Notes under the pieces: model-generated
Database searches by the model: none
The model's input: only the letters and a program-made list of their open reading frames with translations
Told to the model about the DNA's origin: nothing
Made by a program: the position numbers and the translations under genes
Shown: positions 45,558 to 54,679 of the stretch, piece after piece
Layout of the letters: the number at the start of each line of letters is the position of its first letter
Numbering within the stretch: position 1 is the first letter of the stretch
Assembly (NCBI GenBank): GCA_019245755.1
Contig: JAFARC010000040.1
Span: 50,125-114,124, forward strand
Reading direction: 5' to 3'
Source of the DNA: Mycobacteriaceae bacterium
GTDB lineage: Bacteria > Actinomycetota > Actinomycetes > Mycobacteriales > Mycobacteriaceae
DNA: 64,000 nucleotides

Positions 45558-46796
45558 ATCGCCGATTTCTCGCGACGCCGTTTGATGACCTCAGGCATGT
45601 CTGCTGCGGCACTTCTCGGCATCGCTGGTTGTAGCAGGGAGTCAACGCACACGGCAACGGCCGGTCCGTCACCGTCGAACATCGAGGAGTACCTGCGGTG
45701 TACTCCGCAGCCTGATCAGCCCACCCTGGACTATGCCGTCGTCACCGATCAGGCGTTCGCCGGGGGGGCGGATCCGCTCGGCAAACGCGATTCATCGGCT
45801 GCTATCCACGCCGCGGTCGCCTCTGGCAAACCGGTGTACCTTCCGCCGGGCGCTTACATCTTCCTCGGGCCGGGCATCGATCATCGCGCCCCTTTCATCG
45901 TGGGCGCCGGGCAAGGCGCGACGACGGTGGGTCTCGGGCCTGACACAACGTTCATTGATTCGAACCAGATGTGGACGAGCTTGACGCTGCGCGGCATCAG
46001 GTTCAGCGGCGGTAAAGGGCATATTAAGAATCGGTTCCAGGCCGTCAACGTGACTGACTACCACTCGATATCCGACTGCGCGTTCATGGACTACAGCGGT
46101 GCGAGCATCTCCAATAACAGCCTCGACCAGCCGTATTGGAAAATCGAGAGAAACATCTTCAGGGCGAGCAACTACGCCCATTCGATGGGAATCGCGCTAT
46201 CAGGCTTTACTGACGGCACGACGATCGCCAACAACGCTTTTCTTGCCAACCGAGTCCATATCAAATTGGGCCGCGGCGGCAACAACACCTATATTCATAA
46301 CTGTGACTTCTTACGATTCGGTCCGGCGGAGGGCTTCCCGCGGATCGACGTGTGGTTCACCCTTTCACCCACCGATGAGGATTGCGGTTCCGGCATGGTT
46401 ATCACCCGATGTAAATTCGGGAATGAACTTCTAGCCGAACAAGATCTCCGGATCGTCTATGCAGATGAGACGGCGGGAGACGCGAATGATGAACGCTGGC
46501 CGATGTTGGACGTCGACTCACAAAACTGGATTGGGGGCCACACGGTCAACGACGTTGTGAACAACGGCATTGGAGATTCTGCGCTCATTCCGCTGGTTCG
46601 GTCGATGACACCGAACATCATCGGTTCGGCGTATGGGCCGGTGACTCAGGCGGGCAATTCAGGAGCGCCCATCCTGTCGTCGACTCATCCACTGTGGAAC
46701 GGCGGCCAAAGCAATCGGTTTGGACCGCTGTTGCGCGCCACGACCGATACCTCACCGTTGCCGAACTTAGTGGTATGGGACCAAGCCCAGCATTAG
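45558..46796 (+). CDS. Tat-exported lipoprotein with beta-helix fold; probable AUC start
   Basis: The sequence in frame before TTG 45582 reads ADFSRRRLMTSGMSAAALL and then GIAGC: a twin-arginine motif (SRRRLM), hydrophobic stretch and lipobox. The only codon that can start this and has a ribosome site (AAAGGGGG, five bases upstream) is ATC at 45558; no ATG, GTG or TTG precedes the RRR. Starting at TTG 45582 or ATG 45585 would lose the twin arginines. The body (about 400 residues) is a right-handed parallel beta-helix like pectate-lyase-type proteins (LPPGAYIFLGPGIDH, SLTLRGIRFSGGKG, ISNNSLDQPYWKIERNIF). It may bind, cut or epimerise the polymer. Confidence 0.7.
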   Translation: MADFSRRRLMTSGMSAAALLGIAGCSRESTHTATAGPSPSNIEEYLRCTPQPDQPTLDYAVVTDQAFAGGADPLGKRDSSAAIHAAVASGKPVYLPPGAYIFLGPGIDHRAPFIVGAGQGATTVGLGPDTTFIDSNQMWTSLTLRGIRFSGGKGHIKNRFQAVNVTDYHSISDCAFMDYSGASISNNSLDQPYWKIERNIFRASNYAHSMGIALSGFTDGTTIANNAFLANRVHIKLGRGGNNTYIHNCDFLRFGPAEGFPRIDVWFTLSPTDEDCGSGMVITRCKFGNELLAEQDLRIVYADETAGDANDERWPMLDVDSQNWIGGHTVNDVVNNGIGDSALIPLVRSMTPNIIGSAYGPVTQAGNSGAPILSSTHPLWNGGQSNRFGPLLRATTDTSPLPNLVVWDQAQH

Positions 46797-46823
46797 TGCC
46801 GTGAGTTAGCATTGGAGGACTTT

Positions 46824-47582
46824 GTGACGTTGCTGCCCGGGTCTGTGCGAAACGTGCGCCGCGGCCTGCGGATGTACGGTCCGAAGTGGCTGCTGAGCTA
46901 TGTCATCCGATATCAAGTTGTGGCGCCGATCATGAAGGCCTGCCTGCAGTCGAGCGGCTCTGCCGATCTCGTCCGACTGGGCAGCGACTCTGGTGGCTGG
47001 TGGGTTCCAGGGTTCGTCCTCCGCCCAGGCGCCGTCGCCTACTGTGTTGGCGCGGGCGATGACATCTCGTTCGACCTCGCGCTGCACGATCGAGGGTTGC
47101 GGGTGGTGACGATGGACCCGACACCGAGCGCGATCACCCATGTGCGGGCCGCGGCACCACAAGGTGAGCGCTTCACCTTTGTCCCGGTCGGGTTGTGGGA
47201 CAAATCTGAGGAACTACGCTTCTTCAATCCGCGCGACTCAGCGCACGTGGACTACTCCATCGTCAATCTGCAGCGCACCTCCGAGTACTTCATCGGGAAG
47301 GTGAAGCCGTTGCGGGAACTCATGGACGAGCTCGGCGACACGAAGATCGATATCCTCAAGATCGACATCGAGGGTGCCGAGCATCGGGTGATCGAATCGT
47401 TCCTGGCCGACGGCATCAACCCTGCAGTTGTCTGCGTTGAGTTCGACCAACCTTCAGCACTGCGCCCTATCCTGCAATCGGTTCGGCGACTCCGAGAATC
47501 ACGGTACCGCCTTGTCCGCGTGGAACAGTGGAACTACACGTTCGTCAAGATACCCAGCGCGGTGTCAGCCCAGAATCGGTAG
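46824..47582 (+). CDS. FkbM-family methyltransferase
   Basis: A 252-residue SAM-dependent methyltransferase. The FkbM pattern is clear: AYCVGAGDDISFDLALHDRG (SAM loop), VVTMDPTPSAI, and the core KIDILKIDIEGAEHRVIESFL. Likely O-methylates a sugar. GTG 46824 has GGAGG five bases upstream, better than TTG 46812. It starts 27 bases after the beta-helix lipoprotein, on the same strand, so they may be cotranscribed. Confidence 0.85.
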   Translation: MTLLPGSVRNVRRGLRMYGPKWLLSYVIRYQVVAPIMKACLQSSGSADLVRLGSDSGGWWVPGFVLRPGAVAYCVGAGDDISFDLALHDRGLRVVTMDPTPSAITHVRAAAPQGERFTFVPVGLWDKSEELRFFNPRDSAHVDYSIVNLQRTSEYFIGKVKPLRELMDELGDTKIDILKIDIEGAEHRVIESFLADGINPAVVCVEFDQPSALRPILQSVRRLRESRYRLVRVEQWNYTFVKIPSAVSAQNR

Positions 47583-47606
47583 CATCCGCAGCGTCGTCGG
47601 GCGACC

Positions 47607-47906
47607 CTAGTCGTTGATGTCGGGTTCGGCTACCGATGCGTCACCACGCGCGACGCGGCGGATACGCACGGTCTGGACGATCGCGAACAGGACTGCGAGA
47701 ACCGCCAGCAGGTCCGATACCGTTATCGCATGGGTGGGGCCGAGCGGGAGAAGCACGTTGCCTTCCAGTTCCCCGTCGGCAAACGGCCAGATGAGAGCGA
47801 AAACCAGCACCGCCAGTATCGACCACCGGTTCGGCTTGGCGGCACACCAGGCCATTGACGAAAAGAGCGCGTTCATCGCCGCGATGCCGTAGAACAGCTC
47901 GGTCAC
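47607..47906 (-). CDS. Small three-helix membrane protein, unknown
   Basis: A 99-residue protein, convergent with the methyltransferase. Three hydrophobic segments (FYGIAAMNALFSSMAWC, SILAVLVFALIWPFAD, VSDLLAVLAVLFAIVQTV) and a charged tail ending EPDIND. I do not recognise the family; similar small proteins are widespread in mycobacteria. Confidence 0.55.
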   Translation of the reverse strand: MTELFYGIAAMNALFSSMAWCAAKPNRWSILAVLVFALIWPFADGELEGNVLLPLGPTHAITVSDLLAVLAVLFAIVQTVRIRRVARGDASVAEPDIND

Positions 47907-48444
47907 TCCAAGTCTCCTGTGCGATCACGGCGATCGGCGCGCCGAGGCCGTCGATTCCGGAAAATCCTGGCCTACCTGGTGGTCGTATGCTTGCGCCGGC
48001 TGAATCCGTGCGTGTGGCAAGCCGCAACATACTCAGACATACAGCAGCCGCTCGTCCCGATCATGATGTTTCGCGCAACATTGGGCCGGGATCTGGGAAA
48101 AGGAGTGCATATGCCTCCGCGAGCGTCGACACCGGGTTAATTCTTATGCATCGCAGACATACACAGCCCGAGGATCCCGTCAGGTCACCATTATATCTGG
48201 TTGAATCATTCGTGGCTCCTCCTCCACTCCTTCTGGCCTCAATGTGACAAGCAGACGATGATTTGGCCCCGAGGATAGATGTTGTCGCCTTCGATGTCCG
48301 GGCTGCAACGGTCTGCACTACGCTTCCAAGCGTGGCAGCGAAGCTCCGATACCGTCGCCCCCTCGGCGGCAGAAACTGATCCGAGGAGATTAGTTGTGAA
48401 CGCCGGAACTTTCAGATGACCCCACCCATTCTGGGAGTCGCGGC
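47907..48444. other. 538-bp gap, no gene recognised
   Basis: Contains short open frames on both strands without ribosome sites or family resemblance. It must hold the promoter of the sulfotransferase-like gene (GGGAG precedes ATG 48445) and of the small membrane protein. Composition shifts to lower G+C here. Possibly decayed DNA. Confidence 0.4.
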
Positions 48445-49173
48445 ATGAAATGGCTGCAGGCACTACCAAGGAAGCCAAGTGATCTCACCTATCTCGCGCG
48501 GCGGTATGCAACCGACAGTAGGATCATTGCGCCGGCATACGCACTCGCCCAGCGAAGGAGTGAACTCTTCCCCTTCTTGGGTACCGATTTGCTTGTGGAA
48601 GGCTATCCTCGTTCCGCCAACACCTATTTGCTCTGCGCTTTGAAGTGGTCAGACCCACAATATAAGTACGCATCGCACATGCACGGATGCGGATCCATCG
48701 AGTTTGCGGCCAGGCACGGTATTCCGATGGTTATTCTCATCAGAGAACCGCTGCGGGCAGTAGTCTCGCTAGCCATCCGGGAAGGCTTTCGCCTCGATTA
48801 TTGCTTTGAGTGGTACCTCAAGTACTACAAATGTGTTGTGGCGCACCGCAGTTCCCTGGTTCTCGCGGACTTCCCGATCGTGACGAGCGACTTGGAGTGC
48901 GTCTACGAAGGACTCCGGTCCAGGTATGAGTTAGCGTTGGGGCGGGCGCCCAAAAAGCCGTCAGAAATATCAGAAATCTTGGCGATGGTCGTCTACAGCG
49001 AGATGCGCGTGTCGGGAGGCGTTATCGATCCCCTCAAGGTGGCGATCCCAACCATAGAAAAGCTTGAGACTGCGCCAAAATTAGAAAGGGAGATTGATCG
49101 CTCCTCCCGATTGTCTATGCTGCTGGGTGCTTGTACTCGCCAGTATCATGAGCTAACTGAGGCGAAAGTGTGA
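48445..49173 (+). CDS. Sulfotransferase-like protein
   Basis: A 242-residue protein with the two PAPS-binding patterns of sulfotransferases: VEGYPRSANTYLLCAL (5'-phosphosulfate loop; usual form YPRSGTT) and VILIREPLRAVVSLAIR (3'-phosphate site, R-x-P-x5-S). The rest is short for the family and lower in G+C than its neighbours. It may sulfate a sugar or a lipid; alternatively it is a relative without sulfotransferase activity. Isolated on its strand, 538 bases after the last gene. Confidence 0.7.
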   Translation: MKWLQALPRKPSDLTYLARRYATDSRIIAPAYALAQRRSELFPFLGTDLLVEGYPRSANTYLLCALKWSDPQYKYASHMHGCGSIEFAARHGIPMVILIREPLRAVVSLAIREGFRLDYCFEWYLKYYKCVVAHRSSLVLADFPIVTSDLECVYEGLRSRYELALGRAPKKPSEISEILAMVVYSEMRVSGGVIDPLKVAIPTIEKLETAPKLEREIDRSSRLSMLLGACTRQYHELTEAKV

Positions 49174-49199
49174 AAAGGACTAATGCCTACCCGATTGAG

Positions 49200-49215
49200 C
49201 GCCGCTACAGCGGCG
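49200..49215 (+). terminator. Hairpin after the sulfotransferase-like gene
   Basis: CGCCGCT and AGCGGCG pair perfectly around AC, 26 bases past the stop codon at 49173. A short, GC-rich stem without a T-run. Confidence 0.35.
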
Positions 49216-49222
49216 ATATGTC

Positions 49223-50311
49223 TTGAAATCTGCATCGGCAATGTTTAGGTTGTCTTCCGCGCCGTCTCCTGTCTGGAGAGATTTTTGCTGTCACAACGCC
49301 GACCGTCGCTGGGAGTACAGTACATTTTTTCGGGCGTTGCTCTGGAGGTGTAATCCTGGCTCTATTGACGCCAAGCGGGCCGTCGGCAAAGTTAGCTGTG
49401 GTGCCACCATCCTTGCATTGGTCGCGCGCTGTCTACCGGTAAGGAACCGTCCGGTGCTCATCGCGGCGACGATGACCCCGTACCTGGCGCTCACTGGGCC
49501 GGCGTCGGTAATCTTGCTGGCCCTCGCCAGACGGTGGCAGCTCGCCGCGGTTGCCGCGACGGTGGCAGCCGCGGCGGCGGCCACTCAAATCCCGATGTAC
49601 CGCGCGGACAAGGCGCCCGGCAGCGGTACCCGCATGCAGGCGATATCGGCCAATCTGCGCTTGGGCGACGCGCACGCGGAAGCTTTGGTGAGCATGGTCG
49701 CAGGCCAGGTGGATATCCTCGCGGTGCAGGAGCTGGATTCCGATGAGCTGCTGCGCTTGTCGGCGGCTGGCCTCGACGACGTCCTGCCGTATCGGCTGCT
49801 CCACAAACGCCGTCCAGGGCCGTATGGACTAGGGTTGTGGAGCAGGTATCCGCTGTCGCAAATACCGTCCATTGGCGGCACACCACCTCCGTTCCTGGGC
49901 GCTGCGATTCAGGTGCCCGGTGTAAAGACCGCTCCTGTCGTTGTCGTGGTGCACCTGGCCAACCCATGGCACATTGGGTGGTGGGCGAGGGACATTGACG
50001 CGTTGGCTCAAACGTTGACCGAACTGCGCCGACTCAGCGAGGGTCCGGTCATCGTCACAGGCGACATGAACAGCACGCTGGATATGTGGCCATTTCGCAG
50101 GCTCCTTCGCCGGGGCTACCGCGATGCGGCCGAGCAGGCCGGAGCCGGCTTCCGCCCAACTTTTCCTCAAGGCCTTGTCATACCACCGCTCTTGGCAATC
50201 GACCATGTGCTGACATTGCGATGTGCGGCGGTCGCCAGCCACACGATGACATTGCCGGGCTCCGACCATCGCGCGGTGAGGGCGACACTCGTCGTCCCAG
50301 CTGACCAGTGA
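49223..50311 (+). CDS. Endonuclease/exonuclease/phosphatase-family membrane protein
   Basis: The C-terminal 230 residues form an EEP (DNase I-like) domain facing outside: ISANLRLGDAHAEAL, VDILAVQELDSDEL, LLHKRRPGPYGLGLWSRYPL, VIVTGDMNSTLDMWPF and the final GSDHRAVRATL with catalytic His. Before it are two hydrophobic segments (about 78-120). Such mycobacterial proteins may hydrolyse nucleic acid, phosphodiesters or phospholipids. The first 50-60 residues (Cys- and Arg-rich) look non-coding and the TTG at 49223 is weak, so the true start is probably later. Confidence 0.7.
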   Translation: MKSASAMFRLSSAPSPVWRDFCCHNADRRWEYSTFFRALLWRCNPGSIDAKRAVGKVSCGATILALVARCLPVRNRPVLIAATMTPYLALTGPASVILLALARRWQLAAVAATVAAAAAATQIPMYRADKAPGSGTRMQAISANLRLGDAHAEALVSMVAGQVDILAVQELDSDELLRLSAAGLDDVLPYRLLHKRRPGPYGLGLWSRYPLSQIPSIGGTPPPFLGAAIQVPGVKTAPVVVVVHLANPWHIGWWARDIDALAQTLTELRRLSEGPVIVTGDMNSTLDMWPFRRLLRRGYRDAAEQAGAGFRPTFPQGLVIPPLLAIDHVLTLRCAAVASHTMTLPGSDHRAVRATLVVPADQ

Positions 50312-50525
50312 TTCCGCCACATCTTCGCAGCCGGCGGTAGGCGACACAGCGTTGCTGCTGTTCTTCAGTGGCCCCTCTGTTTGGTGCGGATGCGGATGCG
50401 CAATACTCAGTTTCGGCAAACAAAGGCACCCACGCCGGGTCGTTATATTGCGGCGCAGGATCAGGTCCGAGGGGAGGAATCCCTAGTACCGAAGCGTTAT
50501 TCGAGAACACGCATCGGTAAGGGCA
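50312..50525 (+). other. Gap before the methyltransferase-like remnant
   Basis: 214 bases of unassigned sequence following the EEP gene; together with 50526-51139 this is about 830 bases lacking an intact gene. Confidence 0.4.
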
Positions 50526-51053
50526 ATGAGCTCAAACGACCAGCGGTCCGCGGCCCCCCCGGCTCGCAGGAAGCCGTGTACGGCAGGAAGTACGACTACG
50601 ACGTCAGGCCGCCCATCCGTCACGGATCCATCCGCGAAGCTCGCGAAGACCGGATCAATACTGCGGTTGCGAGAAGGCTCTTCGGCCCGGCGGCACCATG
50701 CTCACTTTCCAGCATCCGCTGTGGTATCCGCGGCAGAGCAAATGGTCAATGGCTGTTACGACAACGTCCTACTTGGCGTGGCGCATCGGGTAGGGCGACC
50801 TGAGCCGGGGGTTCGCCGCGCGTTGGCGCCGGATGCGAGGGATCTAGACGAAACTGAGCCGTCCGACATGGTCGAATACCATGTCGTTCGTCAAGGAGTC
50901 GATGAGCACGCGCTTGTGGCGCTGTTTGAGAACCGGCGCACGGAGGTGCAGCTCGAGACCTACTTCACAACCGCCCTGCCGCTGCTGCAAAAGGTCGGCG
51001 CACGGTATTTCCCGCACAACACATTCGGGATTTTGGCTCGCGACCGCAATTAG
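50526..51053 (+). pseudogene. Likely remnant of a methyltransferase-type gene
   Basis: The open frame codes 175 residues, of which only the last 60 look like protein: VEYHVVRQGVDEHALVALF, RRTEVQLETYFTTALPLLQK, VGARYFPHNTFGILARDRN. This resembles the C-terminal end of some mycobacterial class I methyltransferases. The first 110 residues (Arg/Thr/Pro-rich) look like out-of-frame DNA and there is no SAM-binding motif. I read it as a 5'-truncated or frameshifted relic. Confidence 0.35.
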
Positions 51054-51139
51054 TCGATTCCTAGCTTGCACTGGCTCCACGTGGTGGCGAGCGGCGTTTG
51101 TTCCGCGCGAACCGAGGAGGGGCCCCGCGGCAGGAGAGC

Positions 51140-51883
51140 CTAGCGTTTGCGAATGTAGACAAGCAACACCGGCTGTAGTGCCGCGGGCATGTGCTTGTCC
51201 ATCCACTTGATGAGCCGGTAAACGGCAGGGCGACCGAAGTGATAGCTGGGTTCTGACGCGCCACGGCTGACGAAGACTTCGGCCTCGGTGTCGAACGCTT
51301 TGCGAAGTGCCGACGGCGTATTCAAGCGATAGCATGTGGGGAAGACATCCTGCGCTTTGCGCTCCGGCTGAACCATCCTAAGGGACTTCACATGCAGCCG
51401 GTTGGGTACTGTCCTGGCGCCTAAAGCGATGAGCCCGAACTTGTTTGGCGTCATAGCAGCGACGAGTCCTCCCGGCTTGACCACACGCAATAGCTCCGGG
51501 GCAACATGATCGGGGTCGGAGATGTGCTCGAACACCCACCGCGCCACTACGATGTCGAAGCTGTTGTCGGCATAGGGCAACGGCAAACCGGGACGGATGA
51601 CCTCCGCGTGGTCCAAGTAGGGATTGTCGAGAACAATCTCGTCGATGTCACAGCCGGCCAAGTGGGCGCATCGGCCTCTGAGATTGCTCAGCTGGCGGCG
51701 ATACGGAACACTGTCGTCGAGAATCGGCTCGCCGCGCCCAGCGCCGAAGTCAAGTACGTGATCGGTGGGTCGAAGCACCGCAGCGATCTGGGTGAAGAAG
51801 GCAATCGTGGCGTCGACATGACTAAACCCGGCGACGTTGGACTCGGGATAAAAGCGGTGCACTAAATCTTCGGTCGTCGCCAC
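51140..51883 (-). CDS. Class I SAM-dependent methyltransferase
   Basis: A 247-residue methyltransferase: motif I VLDFGAGRGEP, motif II-like GCDIDEIVLDNPYLD, LPYADNSFDIVVARWVFEHISDP and ELLRVVKPGGLVAAMTPNKFG. This is a Methyltransf_11/25 pattern. Likely acts on a sugar or a lipid of the locus. Minus strand, divergent from the acyltransferase at 52022. Confidence 0.82.
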   Translation of the reverse strand: MATTEDLVHRFYPESNVAGFSHVDATIAFFTQIAAVLRPTDHVLDFGAGRGEPILDDSVPYRRQLSNLRGRCAHLAGCDIDEIVLDNPYLDHAEVIRPGLPLPYADNSFDIVVARWVFEHISDPDHVAPELLRVVKPGGLVAAMTPNKFGLIALGARTVPNRLHVKSLRMVQPERKAQDVFPTCYRLNTPSALRKAFDTEAEVFVSRGASEPSYHFGRPAVYRLIKWMDKHMPAALQPVLLVYIRKR

Positions 51884-52021
51884 TGTGCCAGTGTAAGACG
51901 GGAACCATCCGCGCAGTGCGTGACGGTTCGCCCTGAGAGGAGCGGCACCGCTTCGATTGAGCGCGGGCCAGCATCGTGAATGGCGGGATCTGACGGCTCG
52001 TCGCGGCCCATCGCCGTATAG

Positions 52022-53452
52022 TTGACCGGGATTTTGAAGCGCTTAGGAGGTTTCGGTCCGCCACCGCACGAAAGCCCTCTGTGGGAAGAAGGTTGGATGG
52101 GTCACATCATGAGCGGCCACATCTGCGGTGGTACTAGTCGGCTGGTCTCCTGGCGACAACGTCGCCGACAATTGTCGCCGCAAAACACGTTTCGCGTCGG
52201 CGAACTCGACGCAGCTTGTGCCGGCATGCAGATGTGCATGGCACTGCGATCGGTGGAAATACGGCGCGATACACCGGAAATTCTTGATCGCGTCGCCGAT
52301 GCCGGTCCGGAGAGCAGGGTCGGCCTGGTGCCACAGCGCGATAGCCGAGATTGGCGAATCGTCGCCAATCCCGGACAGTCGGCCATGCTGCCGGCCTGCA
52401 CCGACCACGGCGACGAGCTGGAGGACACGCTTCGTTGCCTTGGCGGGAAACGTCCGCAGAGCCCGATGGCAGTGTGGCAATGCGGCTCCTACACATGCAT
52501 CTATTGTGACCATGGCCTGGGTGACGTCCGGCTGATTCAGAAACTTGGCGCGATGCTGACGAATCCGGACATCTCACTGGCTTGGCTCATGGCGGGGCCC
52601 TCGAACACGCGACGCCCGCTGTTGCGGGCGTTGGTGTATGCGTGTGGATCGCGACCGGTGCGGATGGCACGTGATCTCGTAGCGGTGGGTTGGCAGACGA
52701 TGCTGACGTTCCGCGAGAGGGTGGCCGCGCGCAACCGCGGTGATCTTGCCGTTGCCGAACCTGCGGACGTCAGAGAGAGCTCTTACAGTGTGGCGTTCGC
52801 TAGCGGCAGCCTGATAGAGCAATTTCGCGCACACCGCGATTCCCGTCATCCCGGGGCGTCGGTTGCCACACTGCTCATGCATCGCATGTACCGAAGCTTT
52901 AAATCGGCTGGCGTCGACATCCCGGACGACGTCGACATTCCGATTGATTGCCGCCGTTACCTTCCCCCGGGTGTGACTACGCAGGGGAACTTCCAGGCGC
53001 TCATGCGCGTGCCAATGGCGGATGCGGCAACACCGGCGGACTTCGCCGAGTCGCTGAAAAACGAGATCCAATCACTTCGGCCGCTGGTTCTGTTGGCTCG
53101 TTGGTTACTGGTAACGAAGCTGCAGGCTCTGTTGGGCGGTATTCGTCGGCACCCCCCGGGAGAAGAACTTGCGACAAGGAGGACGGCCCCTGGAAAGATG
53201 GTTCTGACGTTGGTCGACGACACAAGGTGGGTGGACCAGGCTGCGGTGAAATGGCGGCACGCTGAGAATTCACACTTTGTAGGTGTGGTGGCACCCGAGA
53301 CGCACAAACACGTGGGCATCACCTTGAGTGCTTCCGGGGATGGCAGACTTCAGGCCACCGCGACATTTTACGAATCGCAGATTGACCCGGGCACGGTTCA
53401 ACAGGCACTTGAACGAGCAATCGTCCTGACGTCAGCCGATCATGGGCGGTGA
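52022..53452 (+). CDS. Condensation/PapA-type acyltransferase
   Basis: A 476-residue member of the CoA-dependent acyltransferase superfamily. The catalytic HxxxD is DHGLGDV (His164, Asp168) and the later motif IDCRRYLPPGVTTQGNF (about 309-323) corresponds to the structural D-x-R-x-x-x...GNF stretch of PapA and alcohol-acyltransferase relatives. In mycobacteria such enzymes acylate trehalose, glycopeptidolipid or phthiocerol sugars. Here it may fatty-acylate a sugar of the polymer or a glycolipid. TTG 52022 start is uncertain; ATG 52097 is an alternative. Confidence 0.72.
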   Translation: MTGILKRLGGFGPPPHESPLWEEGWMGHIMSGHICGGTSRLVSWRQRRRQLSPQNTFRVGELDAACAGMQMCMALRSVEIRRDTPEILDRVADAGPESRVGLVPQRDSRDWRIVANPGQSAMLPACTDHGDELEDTLRCLGGKRPQSPMAVWQCGSYTCIYCDHGLGDVRLIQKLGAMLTNPDISLAWLMAGPSNTRRPLLRALVYACGSRPVRMARDLVAVGWQTMLTFRERVAARNRGDLAVAEPADVRESSYSVAFASGSLIEQFRAHRDSRHPGASVATLLMHRMYRSFKSAGVDIPDDVDIPIDCRRYLPPGVTTQGNFQALMRVPMADAATPADFAESLKNEIQSLRPLVLLARWLLVTKLQALLGGIRRHPPGEELATRRTAPGKMVLTLVDDTRWVDQAAVKWRHAENSHFVGVVAPETHKHVGITLSASGDGRLQATATFYESQIDPGTVQQALERAIVLTSADHGR

Positions 53453-53486
53453 CGGGCACTGCCGTCGGACGCGTGCTTGGCTAGGG

Positions 53487-54341
53487 TTAGTCGGCGGAAA
53501 ACGGGTTTATAGAACGCATTTCGGCCCAGGAAGTGAGGCCCGTCAGCCGGCGGAACTGCTCATCGGGTAGCTGGCCCCTCGGGGCCCACCCGAGCGGCTT
53601 GCGGGCAACCATGAGCCAGGTATCGCGGACCGAAGGTGTGAACGCGGTCAGCGCCACATAGAGGGCTCGCATCCACGGCCGGAGCCGAAAGAGCATATGG
53701 TGCACGCCTCGAAGCTCTAGCAACTCCACACCGAGAGCATGTGCAAGCTCGATGCAGTCGTCTCGCGCATATTCGCGAACGTATCCCCGCCAACCTCCCG
53801 GGTACCAGTAGTAAAGCACAAACGGGGCATGGCTGGTTTTGCCGCGCAGCACCGCTAGCCGCTTCCGCAGATTCACGTGGTTGGGAGTTGTGATGAAGAG
53901 ATAGCCACCGGGACGGATTCGCTGGACCAGGTCGATCAGAAGTTCCCTCGGTGAGTCGTGGAGGTGTTGCAGGACGCTGTGCAGCATCACCATGTCGAAC
54001 CGCTCGGTGGGCGGCACGCCGCTGCCGTCAAGCTGGAGGAAATCGACACCCACATCGGCCGCGAAATCCAGGATTTGTCGTCGCGCGTCGCCCCGCCGGT
54101 GCCACTCATCGTTGAGATCATCCATCGCGGTGCAGCGGTAACCCATCGCAGCCAGCAAAGCGGTCTTGTCCGCCGGCCCGGCGCCGAAGTCCAGTATGCG
54201 CGATCCCGCCGGCAAGTACCGCGCTACGGTTCGCGCAACGTCGATGCTGCCGTCGTGAAGATGATCGAGGTAGCCGGGAAACGGGAAGCGATCAGCAAGT
54301 TTGTCCCAACTGCGCTGAATCGTTGCCTCGCTGTCGCCCAT
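53487..54341 (-). CDS. Class I SAM-dependent methyltransferase
   Basis: A 284-residue methyltransferase: SRILDFGAGPADKTALLAAMG (motif I), LQLDGSGVPPTERFDMVMLHSVLQHLHDSP, IRPGGYLFITTPNHVNLRKR. The C-terminal 100 residues carry aromatic, basic sequence (YYWYPGGWRGYVREYARDDC). Function likely sugar or lipid O-methylation. Convergent with the acyltransferase, divergent from the second flippase gene. Confidence 0.82.
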   Translation of the reverse strand: MGDSEATIQRSWDKLADRFPFPGYLDHLHDGSIDVARTVARYLPAGSRILDFGAGPADKTALLAAMGYRCTAMDDLNDEWHRRGDARRQILDFAADVGVDFLQLDGSGVPPTERFDMVMLHSVLQHLHDSPRELLIDLVQRIRPGGYLFITTPNHVNLRKRLAVLRGKTSHAPFVLYYWYPGGWRGYVREYARDDCIELAHALGVELLELRGVHHMLFRLRPWMRALYVALTAFTPSVRDTWLMVARKPLGWAPRGQLPDEQFRRLTGLTSWAEMRSINPFSAD

Positions 54342-54679
54342 GTACCCATCTCAGTGTGTCGTCGGGCACCGAGCAGGTCTCATGCCCCGTAGCAGTGTAT
54401 GCATACCTACCGGAAGGCCAAGTTGACGCGGCTCCGATATCGCCTCGGCTGGACGTCGCGATTTTCCTGCCACCGCGCCGGCCGCAATGACGGACGACGC
54501 CGTGGTTGCGATCGTGTATGCTCCTGCTGTTCTGAGAGCACCGGTGATTTTTTCACTGGGGGGAGAACACCGATAGTGGACTTATACCGTTCAGCTTCGG
54601 CGGCAGCCGTTAACGCTTCGCTGATGTCTTATCCGATCGTCGTGCCACCGAGTGTCTGGCGCAACGGCGCCCAGTTCTC
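54342..54679. other. 338-bp divergent promoter region
   Basis: Separates the methyltransferase and the second flippase. Open frames here show no family resemblance. An A+T-rich stretch around 54545-54590 (TTTTTTCACTGG, ACTTATACC) may contain a promoter toward the flippase. Confidence 0.4.

Noticed and set aside
47855..48478. Open frames in the 47.9-48.4 kb gap as genes
   Set aside because: No ribosome sites, no domain, atypical composition.
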